This document shows positions 1 through 8,593 of a stretch of DNA of 64,000 nucleotides, in pieces; positions within the stretch are counted from its first letter, which is position 1; each line of letters begins with the position of its first letter. This DNA is from Oleispira antarctica RB-8. Its GTDB lineage: Bacteria > Pseudomonadota > Gammaproteobacteria > Pseudomonadales > Oceanobacteraceae. The position numbers and the translations under genes were made by a program. A model generated the notes under the pieces. That model had not been told where the DNA came from. It made no database searches and saw only the letters and a program-made list of their open reading frames with translations. Location: assembly GCA_000967895.1 (NCBI GenBank), contig FO203512.1:3123350-3187349 (forward strand), given 5' to 3'.

Positions 1-58
1 AAATTAAAACATCAAATGCATCACACCTTCTAAAGCTTCTACGTGCGTATTCTACCAT
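1..58 (-). CDS. possible 5' end of a leftward gene cut by the window edge
   Basis: An ATG on the minus strand at 58 opens a frame (starting MVEYARRSFRR) with no stop before base 1, about 19 codons. A G-rich stretch lies upstream but no clean Shine-Dalgarno. Too short to recognise; it may be the start of a gene divergent from the 181 gene, or chance. Confidence 0.25.
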   Translation of the reverse strand, partial: MVEYARRSFRRCDAFDVLI

Positions 59-180
59 GGACAATCCCAGCCCCAAGTGACAGTTATACTCAATACATTC
101 TGTTGTAATCATGACATAGTCTATGTTAAATCTTAGTATCGAAGTAACACTAAAATGCACTATTAATAAGGTGAAAGACG

Positions 181-330
181 ATGGACACTAAAAAACCCAA
201 GCATATTAAAGCCAATGCATGGAAGCAACACTTGAAATGGATGGACGTCGGCGGTATTGAATCCAAAGCGAATCAGCTCAAGCGTGAGAAAGCACCACGC
301 AAAGATGGAAGGCTTGTTAACTATTACTAA
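181..330 (+). CDS. small basic protein, 49 aa, upstream of and overlapping the NnrS gene
   Basis: A short frame starts at ATG 181 and is preceded by AAGGTGA (168-174), a good ribosome binding site. The product is Lys/Arg-rich (begins MDTKKPKHIKANAWK, ends DGRLVNYY) with no signal peptide or membrane segment. It ends inside the NnrS gene, overlapping it by 26 bases in another frame, which suggests translational coupling. I do not recognise the family. The strong binding site and overlap argue for a real gene; no function is assigned. Confidence 0.55.
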   Translation: MDTKKPKHIKANAWKQHLKWMDVGGIESKANQLKREKAPRKDGRLVNYY

Positions 331-1471
331 CAACTCCCCTTCCAAACCCCCTTTCGCCAATATTTATTGGTTTCCACTTGCGGCTTTATACGCCGCCCTG
401 GCTTTACCCTTATCGGTGGGCGGACAACTCCGTTGGTTTTCTGCACCTGCTGGCTTGCAGCATGCTTGGGGGCATGGCCATGAAATGATTTTTGGTTTTG
501 TCTTGGCGGTGATAGCGGGTTACATCGCAGGCCCTCAACCCAAACGACAAGCCTTTAAAATGATAGGTTTATGGTTGGTAGCCAGAATGAGTTTTTGGCT
601 TGCGCCGACCAGTATATTCACCGCTCTACTTAATATTACCTTTGCGGGCATTTTGGCATGGAAACTTGCGCCTATTTTTCTACGCAGAGCAACAAAATGG
701 CGTAATAAATCAGTAGGGCTTGTTCTAATTGGCTTGGCTATTGCCGCAATTGGTTTTCATAGCATTTTGCAAAATTTTGGGCCTGCCATATTAAGCCTAA
801 AATTCTTAACCGCCGCTGTATTATTGCTGAGCACGCTAATGTTTTTCATGGGCGGACGAATTATTGCACCCGCATTAGCGGGGCACTTTAAACAGCATAA
901 TAGATTCTTAAAAGATCGGGTACAGCCAAGAATTGAAGGCAGTATTTTAGCGTTACTTTGTTTAATATTAACGCTGAATTTTATACCCTTTTCTTGGGCA
1001 GCTAAATTGATGGCTGGGCTGTTATTTTTTACGGCGTTACTGTGTTGTATTCGTATGCTGCGTTGGCGACCTTGGTGGTGCTATAACCGCATGGATTTAT
1101 TGTCTATGTTATTGGGTTATAGTTGGATAATAGTGGGCTGGGTTTATATGGGTTTAAGTTTAATACAGCCCAATATTTCGATTACCCATGCTTTACATGC
1201 CATAACAGTAGGCGCTATCGGTACGCTTACGTTAACAGTAATGGCACGCTCTCGTTCACATCGAGTATTACGAACCCCTAACGCCAAACCTTTCATTTAC
1301 ACCTTATCGTTATTGATAAGCATTGCGACATTGCTCAGATTAAACCTTGTATCATTAGGTTATTCACACAGTCTAGTATTAGCAGCAGCTTGTTGGAGCA
1401 CGGCCTTTATTGGCCTATTTATTTGGTTGTTATGGCTGGCCAAAGTAGAGAATAGAAAGCTTCGTGGTTAA
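305..1471 (+). CDS. nnrS: NnrS family membrane protein
   Basis: Polytopic inner-membrane protein, about 388 residues with roughly 12 hydrophobic segments. The N-terminal part has the NnrS pattern: FFPLAALYAAL-like first helix, then the HAWGHGHEMIFGFVLAVIAGY region whose histidines are implicated in heme/copper binding in the family. Family members help cells withstand nitric oxide and are often expressed with denitrification or NO-stress genes. The frame is open further upstream, but I chose ATG 305 because homologues begin just before the first helix; this overlaps the 49-aa gene. No denitrification genes are visible here. Convergent with the ABC ATPase gene at 1501. Confidence 0.85.
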   Translation: MEGLLTITNNSPSKPPFANIYWFPLAALYAALALPLSVGGQLRWFSAPAGLQHAWGHGHEMIFGFVLAVIAGYIAGPQPKRQAFKMIGLWLVARMSFWLAPTSIFTALLNITFAGILAWKLAPIFLRRATKWRNKSVGLVLIGLAIAAIGFHSILQNFGPAILSLKFLTAAVLLLSTLMFFMGGRIIAPALAGHFKQHNRFLKDRVQPRIEGSILALLCLILTLNFIPFSWAAKLMAGLLFFTALLCCIRMLRWRPWWCYNRMDLLSMLLGYSWIIVGWVYMGLSLIQPNISITHALHAITVGAIGTLTLTVMARSRSHRVLRTPNAKPFIYTLSLLISIATLLRLNLVSLGYSHSLVLAAACWSTAFIGLFIWLLWLAKVENRKLRG

Positions 1472-1486
1472 TGATACGCACGAAGC
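1460..1486. terminator. inverted repeat between convergent genes
   Basis: GCTTCGTG (1460-1467) and CACGAAGC (1479-1486) form an 8-bp perfect stem with an 11-base loop, spanning the end of the NnrS gene and the gap before the convergent ATPase gene. There is no T-run, so it is at best a weak terminator. Confidence 0.25.
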
Positions 1487-1500
1487 AATAGCGGTCATTG

Positions 1501-2220
1501 TCAATCGTATCCTCGGCCTTCACCCGCTTCTTCATAAGTCACACCATCGCGAATATGATAAATACGTTTAAACGTCGGGATGATTTTTTCATCATGCGTT
1601 ACAACAATAATGGCGGTTTCAAATTTTTTCGCCATGTCGTTCAAAATACACATAACCGCCATCGCGCGTTCACTGTCGAGGGGAGCAGTCGGTTCGTCGG
1701 CTAAAATTACTGGGGGTCGGTTAACCAATCCACGAGCAATCGCCACACGCTGTTGTTCTCCGCCAGACAATTGAGACGGCATCGCTTTGGCTCTGTGCTG
1801 CACATCGAGCGCAGTGAGTAAATTCAAGGCACGTTGGCGCGATTCAGCATTCGGAATACCCGCTAACATGGGTAACAAGGCGACATTGTCGGTCACATCG
1901 AGAAACGGTATTAAATAGGGTGCCTGAAACACAAAGCCAATTTTATCGCGCCGCAGTGCGCGCAAGTCTTTTACTTTCCAGCCATTATCGTAAATAACAT
2001 CATCGCCCAACGTCATGCGTCCAGCTGTGGGGCTAATCACCGCGCCTAGACTTTTTAGCAAGGTACTTTTACCTGAACCAGAAGGACCAATTAAGCCGAC
2101 CACTTCCCCTGGCGCAACCACCATATTGACGTCTTTTAAAGCATACACAGCGGTATCGCCTTTCCCATAACACTTACTCAAGCCTTCTATATGAATACCG
2201 CGCTTTGGAGCATTCGACAT
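1501..2220 (-). CDS. ABC exporter ATP-binding protein (DevA/LolD/MacB type)
   Basis: Cytoplasmic ATPase of 239 residues that powers the permease encoded just upstream. Motifs in order: Walker A GPSGSGKST, Q-loop VFQAPYL, signature LSGGEQQRVAIARG, Walker B VILADEPTAPLDSE, H-loop VVTHD. The frame is open 30 codons further, but ATG 2220 is preceded by GGAGG at proper spacing and sits one base after the permease stop. Last gene of the leftward operon tetR-like, MFP, permease, ATPase. Family knowledge: DevBCA/MacAB-like systems export lipids, peptides or toxic compounds through a TolC-type outer-membrane partner, which is not encoded here. Confidence 0.9.
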   Translation of the reverse strand: MSNAPKRGIHIEGLSKCYGKGDTAVYALKDVNMVVAPGEVVGLIGPSGSGKSTLLKSLGAVISPTAGRMTLGDDVIYDNGWKVKDLRALRRDKIGFVFQAPYLIPFLDVTDNVALLPMLAGIPNAESRQRALNLLTALDVQHRAKAMPSQLSGGEQQRVAIARGLVNRPPVILADEPTAPLDSERAMAVMCILNDMAKKFETAIIVVTHDEKIIPTFKRIYHIRDGVTYEEAGEGRGYD

Positions 2221-2221
2221 A

Positions 2222-3427
2222 TTAACCTCCGATGGCTTCTGCAGGATCAATTTTGAGCGCCATTCGAATCGCGACCAAACTTGCCAAAATACAAATAATA
2301 ATGACGACAAAGAAACCGATAATGGAGTCTGTCGGCATCAAAAGGATATGTTTGGGAAAATAAGGCGCCGAAAAAGTAGCCGTGATTTTACCCACAATAA
2401 AACCGATAGCACCCAAGGCAAGCGCTTGCTGCATGATCATGCCCGCGATGGTTCGATTACGGGTTCCAATCAGTTTCAGTACGGCAATTTCTCTAATCTT
2501 ATCCATTGTCAGTGAATAAATAATAAAGGCGACAATGGCCGCACTCACCAAGGCCAGAATGACCAAGAACATGCCAATTTGTTTTGACGAGGTGGCGATC
2601 AGTTTACCCACCAGAATGCCTTCCATCTGCGCCCGTGTGTATACGGTTAAACGCTTCCAACGCTGAATAGAAGTCGCGACTTCATCGGCATTATGGCCTT
2701 GCTTCAACGTCACCAATACCGCGTTCACCGAAGTATTATTTGCCTGCGAGGCAATAACCGCATCCAACAAGCCGGGAACATTTGGGCGATTAAAAGCAGG
2801 GTTAGCTTCCGTGCGGCGTCTGCTCTGCCAAATAGCATCATTATTTTTTAAAAACTGTGCTTCTTGGGCATCTTTAAGCGGAACAAAAACCATAGGATCT
2901 CCACCCGAAGACACCATGCGTCGGGTTAAACCCACCACGGTAAAATTATTCCTGCGAATAGAAATGCGGTCACCCAATTTAAAACCCGTAGCGATGTCAG
3001 CAACCGCCTCATAATGCCCACGAGTAATGTGTCGCCCTGCTATTAAATACGGTGGCCAACCAGGTTTTACTCCATATATACCTGGGGCGATGCCCACAAT
3101 CATGCTGCGCACATCACGCTCACCCTTGCGTACTTGCATGGTGAGATACGTAACATTGGCCGCCTGATCAACCCCCGGCATGGCGAGAATACTGCGATAT
3201 ATATCATCGCTCAAACTCGACGATTCCGCGTAAGGCCCCAAAGTATCTTTTTGCACGACCCAAAGATCCGCGCCACTATTTTCAAGCAAGGCTTTGCCAT
3301 CATCAACCATGCCTCGATAAACGCCTGCCATCACCAGGGTGACACCAATTAACAGGCCCAAACCAATGCCCGTAAAAACGAACTTTCCCCACGAATGAAG
3401 AATGTCACGCCCCGCTAAGCTAATCAT
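2222..3427 (-). CDS. ABC exporter permease, FtsX-like (DevC/MacB type)
   Basis: Inner-membrane permease of 401 residues. It has an N-terminal helix (about residues 18-38), a large periplasmic domain (about 40-270) and three C-terminal helices (about 275-300, 325-350 and 370-390), the usual FtsX/MacB topology. The start overlaps the preceding membrane-fusion gene by 4 bases (ATGA) and the stop lies one base before the ATPase gene. This tight packing indicates one transcript and one complex. The substrate cannot be read from sequence. Confidence 0.88.
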   Translation of the reverse strand: MISLAGRDILHSWGKFVFTGIGLGLLIGVTLVMAGVYRGMVDDGKALLENSGADLWVVQKDTLGPYAESSSLSDDIYRSILAMPGVDQAANVTYLTMQVRKGERDVRSMIVGIAPGIYGVKPGWPPYLIAGRHITRGHYEAVADIATGFKLGDRISIRRNNFTVVGLTRRMVSSGGDPMVFVPLKDAQEAQFLKNNDAIWQSRRRTEANPAFNRPNVPGLLDAVIASQANNTSVNAVLVTLKQGHNADEVATSIQRWKRLTVYTRAQMEGILVGKLIATSSKQIGMFLVILALVSAAIVAFIIYSLTMDKIREIAVLKLIGTRNRTIAGMIMQQALALGAIGFIVGKITATFSAPYFPKHILLMPTDSIIGFFVVIIICILASLVAIRMALKIDPAEAIGG

Positions 3428-4575
3428 CGAGACGTTCCTTTTATCCGTTCAACAATATGAATGCGACTATGAGATGTCAGCGTTTTCTCGCTGTAATTCA
3501 CAATATCATCACCTGAAGACAGACCTTCCAATACCTGCACATTACCCTCAAGATCGAACGCACCCAATGTCACCACAGCAAACTGCAATTCACCGTCAAC
3601 AATTTTCCAGACACCCATGTTATTGCCTTCATCCTTTATCGAAGCATTGGGAATGATAAGTGAAACAGGTAGCGGGGATAAATTAACAGTGACTTCTGCC
3701 AACTCACCCAAAGGAGGCAGTGGCTGAGGAATCGTATTAAATACGACCTTCGCGAGCATTTCTTCGGTAATGCTATCGGCTTTGGGTTCGGTACGAAGTA
3801 CTTTTCCCGCGAGTGCAAGACCCGCTCTTGAACGCAAAACAATCTGTGCAGGCAGCCCAGCACTCAGGCCAGTCGCACTGATCTGATCAAAACGCACATT
3901 GACCCACAAGCTTGCAGGATCAATCACTTCAATCACCGATTGCCCAGCAACAATCGTTGTGCCTGGGTCGGCTAAGCGTTCAACAACAATGCCATCAACG
4001 GGTGCAATTAAGCGTAAATTATTTTTTTGAGCCATTAAAACTTCACTGTCTGAACGCACTCTACTGAGTTCATCTCGCGCACCTGCGAGTACGGCATTGG
4101 CAATTTGTAATTCTTGCTGTTTCGCCGCCACACTTTCTTCACTGACCGAACTGACTTTTAGCAGCTGCTCATAACGCTGAGCCTGACTCTGCGCAAAAAC
4201 CTGCCGAGCTTGTGCTTCTTTTAACGTCGATTCAGTGCGTTTAAACGTCGCCTCTTGTGAACGAATACGATCATCAATATCAACAGGTTCCATTTCACCC
4301 AGCAATTGCCCTGCGCTGACAAAATCGTTTACCTGAACATTGAGGGATTTAATTCGTCCCGCGAAAGTAGGGCCGATTTTGTAAGTATAACGAGCGGCAA
4401 CCGTGCCAATACCAAACAAGCTGGGAGTAATTTGACCCGACTCAACCTTTACTACCGCAACCGCTATCGGTGCTAAAGGACCAGATCGAAGACCGACATA
4501 AATAAATACCGCAAGCAAAGGAATAATGACAGCCAGTAAACCTAGCGTACGAGTGTTAAGCGCTTGTAATTTCAT
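3424..4575 (-). CDS. HlyD/DevB-like membrane fusion protein
   Basis: Periplasmic adaptor of 383 residues with one N-terminal membrane anchor (about 13-30). It has a split biotinyl-lipoyl domain around a coiled-coil hairpin rich in Glu/Gln/Ala (about 105-190), then a beta-barrel region, as in RND/MacA/DevB adaptors. It should bridge the FtsX-like permease to an outer-membrane channel. The start overlaps the TetR stop by 4 bases (ATGA), and the end overlaps the permease start by 4 bases. Confidence 0.88.
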   Translation of the reverse strand: MKLQALNTRTLGLLAVIIPLLAVFIYVGLRSGPLAPIAVAVVKVESGQITPSLFGIGTVAARYTYKIGPTFAGRIKSLNVQVNDFVSAGQLLGEMEPVDIDDRIRSQEATFKRTESTLKEAQARQVFAQSQAQRYEQLLKVSSVSEESVAAKQQELQIANAVLAGARDELSRVRSDSEVLMAQKNNLRLIAPVDGIVVERLADPGTTIVAGQSVIEVIDPASLWVNVRFDQISATGLSAGLPAQIVLRSRAGLALAGKVLRTEPKADSITEEMLAKVVFNTIPQPLPPLGELAEVTVNLSPLPVSLIIPNASIKDEGNNMGVWKIVDGELQFAVVTLGAFDLEGNVQVLEGLSSGDDIVNYSEKTLTSHSRIHIVERIKGTSR

Positions 4576-5177
4576 AAGGTGCTCCCGATACCGCGTTTAT
4601 AAATAGCAAATACCCTTGGGGCATCACGACGTATACGCGTGACATCACCCGCTAATAACGATTGCATGACCAAGCCTTGCACCGTGCCGATAAACAAGGT
4701 GGCCGCGGCTTCGTTATCCAACGTTGGAGAAAGTTCTCCGTCTTGCTTACCTTTCTCGATAAGCACATGCAGCCTTTCGCCATAACGTTTGAGTAAAGTC
4801 TGCACCATAGATTTAGCCGCAGTTGGCTCTGCTCGCTGTAGTTCACCAAACATCATTCGGGGCACACCGGGATGCTCTGCAATAAACTCAATATGGCTCA
4901 TAAACATCGCCTCCATCGCCGCCACAGGTGAACGAATACCTTCGGCAGAACGATCGACTCTTTTTAATAAGCGCTCAGAGACCCAAACCATAACCGCTTC
5001 CCATATTGCATCTTTACTTGCGAAGTGGCGGAACAGGGAACCCTGAGTAACTTGCATGTGTTTAGCAATGGCGGCGGTAGTAATTGAACTTGGATTTTGC
5101 TCGGCGGCCAGCTCAATCACCGTTTCAACGGTTGCGGCCCGTCGTTTTTCAGCAGGAAGACTCTTGGGACGATCCAT
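4572..5177 (-). CDS. TetR family repressor of the efflux operon
   Basis: Regulator of 201 residues. The N-terminal helix-turn-helix (about residues 30-55, including ITTAAIAKHMQVTQGSLFRHF) is a typical TetR domain; the C-terminal two thirds is a helical ligand-binding and dimerisation part. It is the first gene of the leftward operon, so it most likely autoregulates it and is released by a transported compound. This is inference from position. The 74-base gap to the reductase gene at 5252 carries the likely promoter. Confidence 0.88.
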   Translation of the reverse strand: MDRPKSLPAEKRRAATVETVIELAAEQNPSSITTAAIAKHMQVTQGSLFRHFASKDAIWEAVMVWVSERLLKRVDRSAEGIRSPVAAMEAMFMSHIEFIAEHPGVPRMMFGELQRAEPTAAKSMVQTLLKRYGERLHVLIEKGKQDGELSPTLDNEAAATLFIGTVQGLVMQSLLAGDVTRIRRDAPRVFAIYKRGIGSTL

Positions 5178-5251
5178 TATAAAACCCCTAAAAAGATAGC
5201 AACTGATTACTACCTTATAGAGAGGTTATATTTTATGCAACAACATTCAGC

Positions 5252-7453
5252 TTAAGAATACACATCTTCACGGTAGCGCCCTTGGGCCTTGAGTGTTTGC
5301 ACGTCCATTCCTAAGGGTTCAATGACGTCGTCCAGCGCAGCCATCACGCTGTCTGCCATATTTCGCCCACCGCAGATCAATACTTGTGCGCCCTGCTCGA
5401 TTAATCCGCGCAGTTCCTCGCTATCCACTGCGATTTTATCTTGTACATAAGCGCGCTCATCAATGCGAGAGAACACGGCGTTCAGCTCTGTCAGGCGCTT
5501 ATCTTTAAGATACGTATTAAGCTCATCTTCGTAGAGGAAATCTGACTGCGGACAACGACCACCCCAATACAGATGGATCGGATGATGCGCGGTATTGTGG
5601 CGAATAAAACCGACCAGCGGGCCAATACCCGTGCCCGCGCCAATCAGCACAATAGGCGCTTTGCCAGAAGCCGGACGGAAGCTCGGGTTGAGCTGAATAA
5701 AAGCCTCAATACTATCGCCCACAGCAAGCCCACAAAGAAAACTCGAACACAGACCATCCGGATGATGACGCACGCAAATCTCTAAAACACCATCCTTTGA
5801 AGCAGACGCAAGAGAATAAAACCGAGGCGTTTTACTGCCGGGCGCGAGAATGCCCACCAAGTCTCCCGCCTCGAAATGTTCCAGGTCGCGACCGTTGGCT
5901 GGTTTGAAACGCAATACCGCCGTTGGTGCATTCACCTCAGCGCCGTAATCTACCCGTTCAACGAGCGCCAGTGTGGTGCAGCGAGGTTGAGTGGGCGTAT
6001 GAACCAGAGACAACTCAATATCAAGCGCCTTCCCCACAGCATTGCCCCAACGCGAAAACTCCTGCGACGACTGGCGGTTAATGGTCTCCAGTGGTAATAA
6101 TTGTGACCAACTTTTGGCGGTCAATGCCGCTTCCACATCTTTTGCGTACTGACAAAACTCAGGAAATTGCTGATCGCCAAAACCCAATACTGCCACCGGA
6201 AATGTAGGTATCTCTGTCATTGCCTCAAGCTGTGTTAAAAATTGGCTAGCCGAAGCCGGAGCATCGCCATCACCATAAGTCGCTGTCAGAATAAATAACC
6301 GCTGGGTATTGGCACAGCTGTTCGTAAGGTTGCTCGTAAAGCTGTTCATGGATGTCGTATGAACAAGATAGCCCGCAGTATTAAGCGCATCATGAAACGC
6401 TTTAGCAAAACCCCAAGTACTATTACTTTCGCTGCCAACCAATATCACCGTATCGGCATTTTTCGCAGTACTATTGTTATCAATCGTGATGCTTGAGCGC
6501 TTACGACGCCACCAAATTTGAATGCCCGTCCACGACATCAGCGGCACCGCGAGAGCACTCAACCCTAGCAATAATCCAAGCCACCACAACCCTTCACCCG
6601 AGTGCAGCATATAAATAAACTCATAGACTTTTTGCTTATTGCCGTAAGCTTGATAAGACAACAACTCACCCGTTGCCTGATCAACAAACCCACGTCCTTG
6701 ATTTGTGGTAATAGAATAAAAATCATATTGATCGCCAGGGTATGGATACACCAACTCCCTAAGTTCCGTCAGCGGAATGTCTTTTAACGCTGCAAGCGAA
6801 TCAATAGAGCTAGGTACACCACCCTTTACCTGTTCTGGAAAAGCAGGCTCAGCGGATTGATATTCCGGTATTAACTCAAAAGTCGCCGCCGACATATATA
6901 AACCCGTAGAGGCCGACAAAATTAAACCCAGCACAGCCAAACGCCCTACTTGAGAATGCAGACGCTGTTTTAAAGACCCCTGAATGGGCCGTAAAATATG
7001 CCCCCAGCCGCCCAGTTGTTTTGCCAGCATGAATGCGCCTGTAAACGTTAATAGCAACATCATAAAAGCCGCGATGCCCACCGCGATTCGCCCAGGTATA
7101 TCAAGCAAAAATGACCGATGTAAGTTTTTAAACCACATCGTAATAGGCGATGCGGAGTAAGCCGCAATCGTTGCCCCCGTCACCGGATTAATCAGATCAG
7201 CCCCCGTTTGATTATTATCACTGAAATAAACAATGATGCTGCCTGATGCCGTGCGCTGTATTTGCTGCGCGCCAGGGTGACTAACGGCCAACTTGCCCGC
7301 TAACTCAGCAATACTGACCGAAGATGCACCCATTGCCTGAGTTTGTATGCGTTCTAAAAACGGATTAACCGACAGTACTGCGCCGGTAATGGCGAGAATC
7401 ACCACCAGCAGCGTAGCCATCAAACCAAAACAAGAGTGAAATTTACGCAACAT
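5252..7453 (-). CDS. PepSY-transmembrane/diflavin reductase fusion
   Basis: Inner-membrane flavoprotein of 733 residues. The N-terminal third is a PepSY-associated domain with four membrane segments (near residues 8-30, 125-147, 168-190, 285-310). A flavodoxin domain follows (about 335-480, with the TATYGDGDAP loop for FMN), then a ferredoxin-NADP reductase domain (FAD motif RFYSLAS about 552, NADP motif GAGTGIGPL about 608) ending in the aromatic-containing tail DVYS. This architecture moves electrons from NADPH through FAD and FMN across the membrane, and related proteins act as periplasmic iron or siderophore reductases. It leads into the DUF2271 and PepSY neighbours, which supports a joint role in ferric reduction. 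The exact acceptor is unknown. Confidence 0.85.
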   Translation of the reverse strand: MLRKFHSCFGLMATLLVVILAITGAVLSVNPFLERIQTQAMGASSVSIAELAGKLAVSHPGAQQIQRTASGSIIVYFSDNNQTGADLINPVTGATIAAYSASPITMWFKNLHRSFLLDIPGRIAVGIAAFMMLLLTFTGAFMLAKQLGGWGHILRPIQGSLKQRLHSQVGRLAVLGLILSASTGLYMSAATFELIPEYQSAEPAFPEQVKGGVPSSIDSLAALKDIPLTELRELVYPYPGDQYDFYSITTNQGRGFVDQATGELLSYQAYGNKQKVYEFIYMLHSGEGLWWLGLLLGLSALAVPLMSWTGIQIWWRRKRSSITIDNNSTAKNADTVILVGSESNSTWGFAKAFHDALNTAGYLVHTTSMNSFTSNLTNSCANTQRLFILTATYGDGDAPASASQFLTQLEAMTEIPTFPVAVLGFGDQQFPEFCQYAKDVEAALTAKSWSQLLPLETINRQSSQEFSRWGNAVGKALDIELSLVHTPTQPRCTTLALVERVDYGAEVNAPTAVLRFKPANGRDLEHFEAGDLVGILAPGSKTPRFYSLASASKDGVLEICVRHHPDGLCSSFLCGLAVGDSIEAFIQLNPSFRPASGKAPIVLIGAGTGIGPLVGFIRHNTAHHPIHLYWGGRCPQSDFLYEDELNTYLKDKRLTELNAVFSRIDERAYVQDKIAVDSEELRGLIEQGAQVLICGGRNMADSVMAALDDVIEPLGMDVQTLKAQGRYREDVYS

Positions 7454-7475
7454 AGTAGAGCTCCCAATAAGTCAC

Positions 7476-7946
7476 TTAAAGCGAGTAACTAAAGACTTTG
7501 ATGTAACCGCTGCCTACAACAGGTTTACCCGCGCCTTCACTGGTTAATGGCACAACCACATCATTGCGATTATCACGCATATCTTCGACTGACGAATCCA
7601 CTCGCAACTGAAAACCCGAATCAATATAGCGATCAGCCAACTCAAGAGTGACCGTTAGCGTCTTACCACTGGTAATACTAGCTCCCGTTATTCCGTCATA
7701 TTCACTGCTACGTAATCGACTGGCGCGCGCCCAACCTACTAAGTGTTTATAGTACTTTGACTTTTGCCCAGCAACCCACAAGGTCTCTTGATACTGACCT
7801 TCTGCATCCGTTAAGTAGATCGCCAAATAGGCACCATCACCGCCATAACTTTTCAGCTCGGTAGTTAATACCACTTCACGCGCAAAAGCCTGAGTTGACA
7901 ATACTGCGGCACTGATCAAACATAACAACATGGTTAATTTTTTCAT
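7476..7946 (-). CDS. DUF2271 periplasmic protein
   Basis: Secreted protein of 156 residues with a clear signal peptide ending near AFA. The mature part contains the DGITGAS motif characteristic of DUF2271 and a C-terminal beta-rich region. The frame is open 23 codons further, but ATG 7946 follows GGGAAGG and starts the signal peptide. It lies 22 bases upstream of the PepSY-diflavin reductase gene. Family knowledge: DUF2271 genes repeatedly neighbour PepSY membrane reductases; a role as soluble partner or heme/flavin carrier is inference. Confidence 0.8.
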   Translation of the reverse strand: MKKLTMLLCLISAAVLSTQAFAREVVLTTELKSYGGDGAYLAIYLTDAEGQYQETLWVAGQKSKYYKHLVGWARASRLRSSEYDGITGASITSGKTLTVTLELADRYIDSGFQLRVDSSVEDMRDNRNDVVVPLTSEGAGKPVVGSGYIKVFSYSL

Positions 7947-8055
7947 CGCTCTACCTTCCCAACGTATGTAATCGTGACTTAAATAACGATTCATTTGATA
8001 ACAATCATAAAACACGTAGGTCAGACTTCAGTCCGACACCCGCTCCAAAAAAACC

Positions 8056-8448
8056 TTATTCAATACTCACCCGAGGCTTACTTTTTGCTGCCCCATTATC
8101 AGATGCTTTATTTTTTAACCCTTTACCGTTTGAACCAGAACCCCCTAAATCCAAATAATCAGCCCCACCAGCCCCCTCAAATTTAATCTCCAACTCAATC
8201 AACTCCAACGAAGCAGGAGAAAACTTAGCCTCAACCCGATGACCATTACGATCTCGACCCTTAACCTCATAACAACCATCGTCGACTTTTATGCGTTTTA
8301 TATCCCATCCTTTGTCGACCATCTTCTGACGAAGTTGCTCCTTAGGCTGCCAGTCTGTCAGCGAGCCTGCGCAATCATCATCATCGGCCAAGGCCGCACT
8401 GCTCAGTAAACATGCAGCAATAAAAGTAGTAATACGTTTATATTTCAT
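8056..8448 (-). CDS. small secreted PepSY-domain protein
   Basis: 130-residue protein with a signal peptide (cleavage after SSAALA, followed by DDDD). The body is a PepSY-like module containing WDIKRIKVDDGCYEVKGRDRNG, then a Gly/Ser/Lys-rich tail. Two cysteines (near residues 26 and 59) may form a disulfide. Such small PepSY proteins often accompany cytochrome b or reductase genes under QseBC-like systems. Part of the leftward redox cluster. Confidence 0.8.
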   Translation of the reverse strand: MKYKRITTFIAACLLSSAALADDDDCAGSLTDWQPKEQLRQKMVDKGWDIKRIKVDDGCYEVKGRDRNGHRVEAKFSPASLELIELEIKFEGAGGADYLDLGGSGSNGKGLKNKASDNGAAKSKPRVSIE

Positions 8449-8593
8449 AATTTTTCCTTTTATTTCTTCTGTGCTTTTTAAATATTTTTTAGGGAAACTC
8501 TAAAAAGAGCCTCCCCTTACTTTATAATTCAGTATAAACCGCGTTCCTGACATGAAGCTGAACGCAATATCATAATCACTTGAGTCCTCAGTT

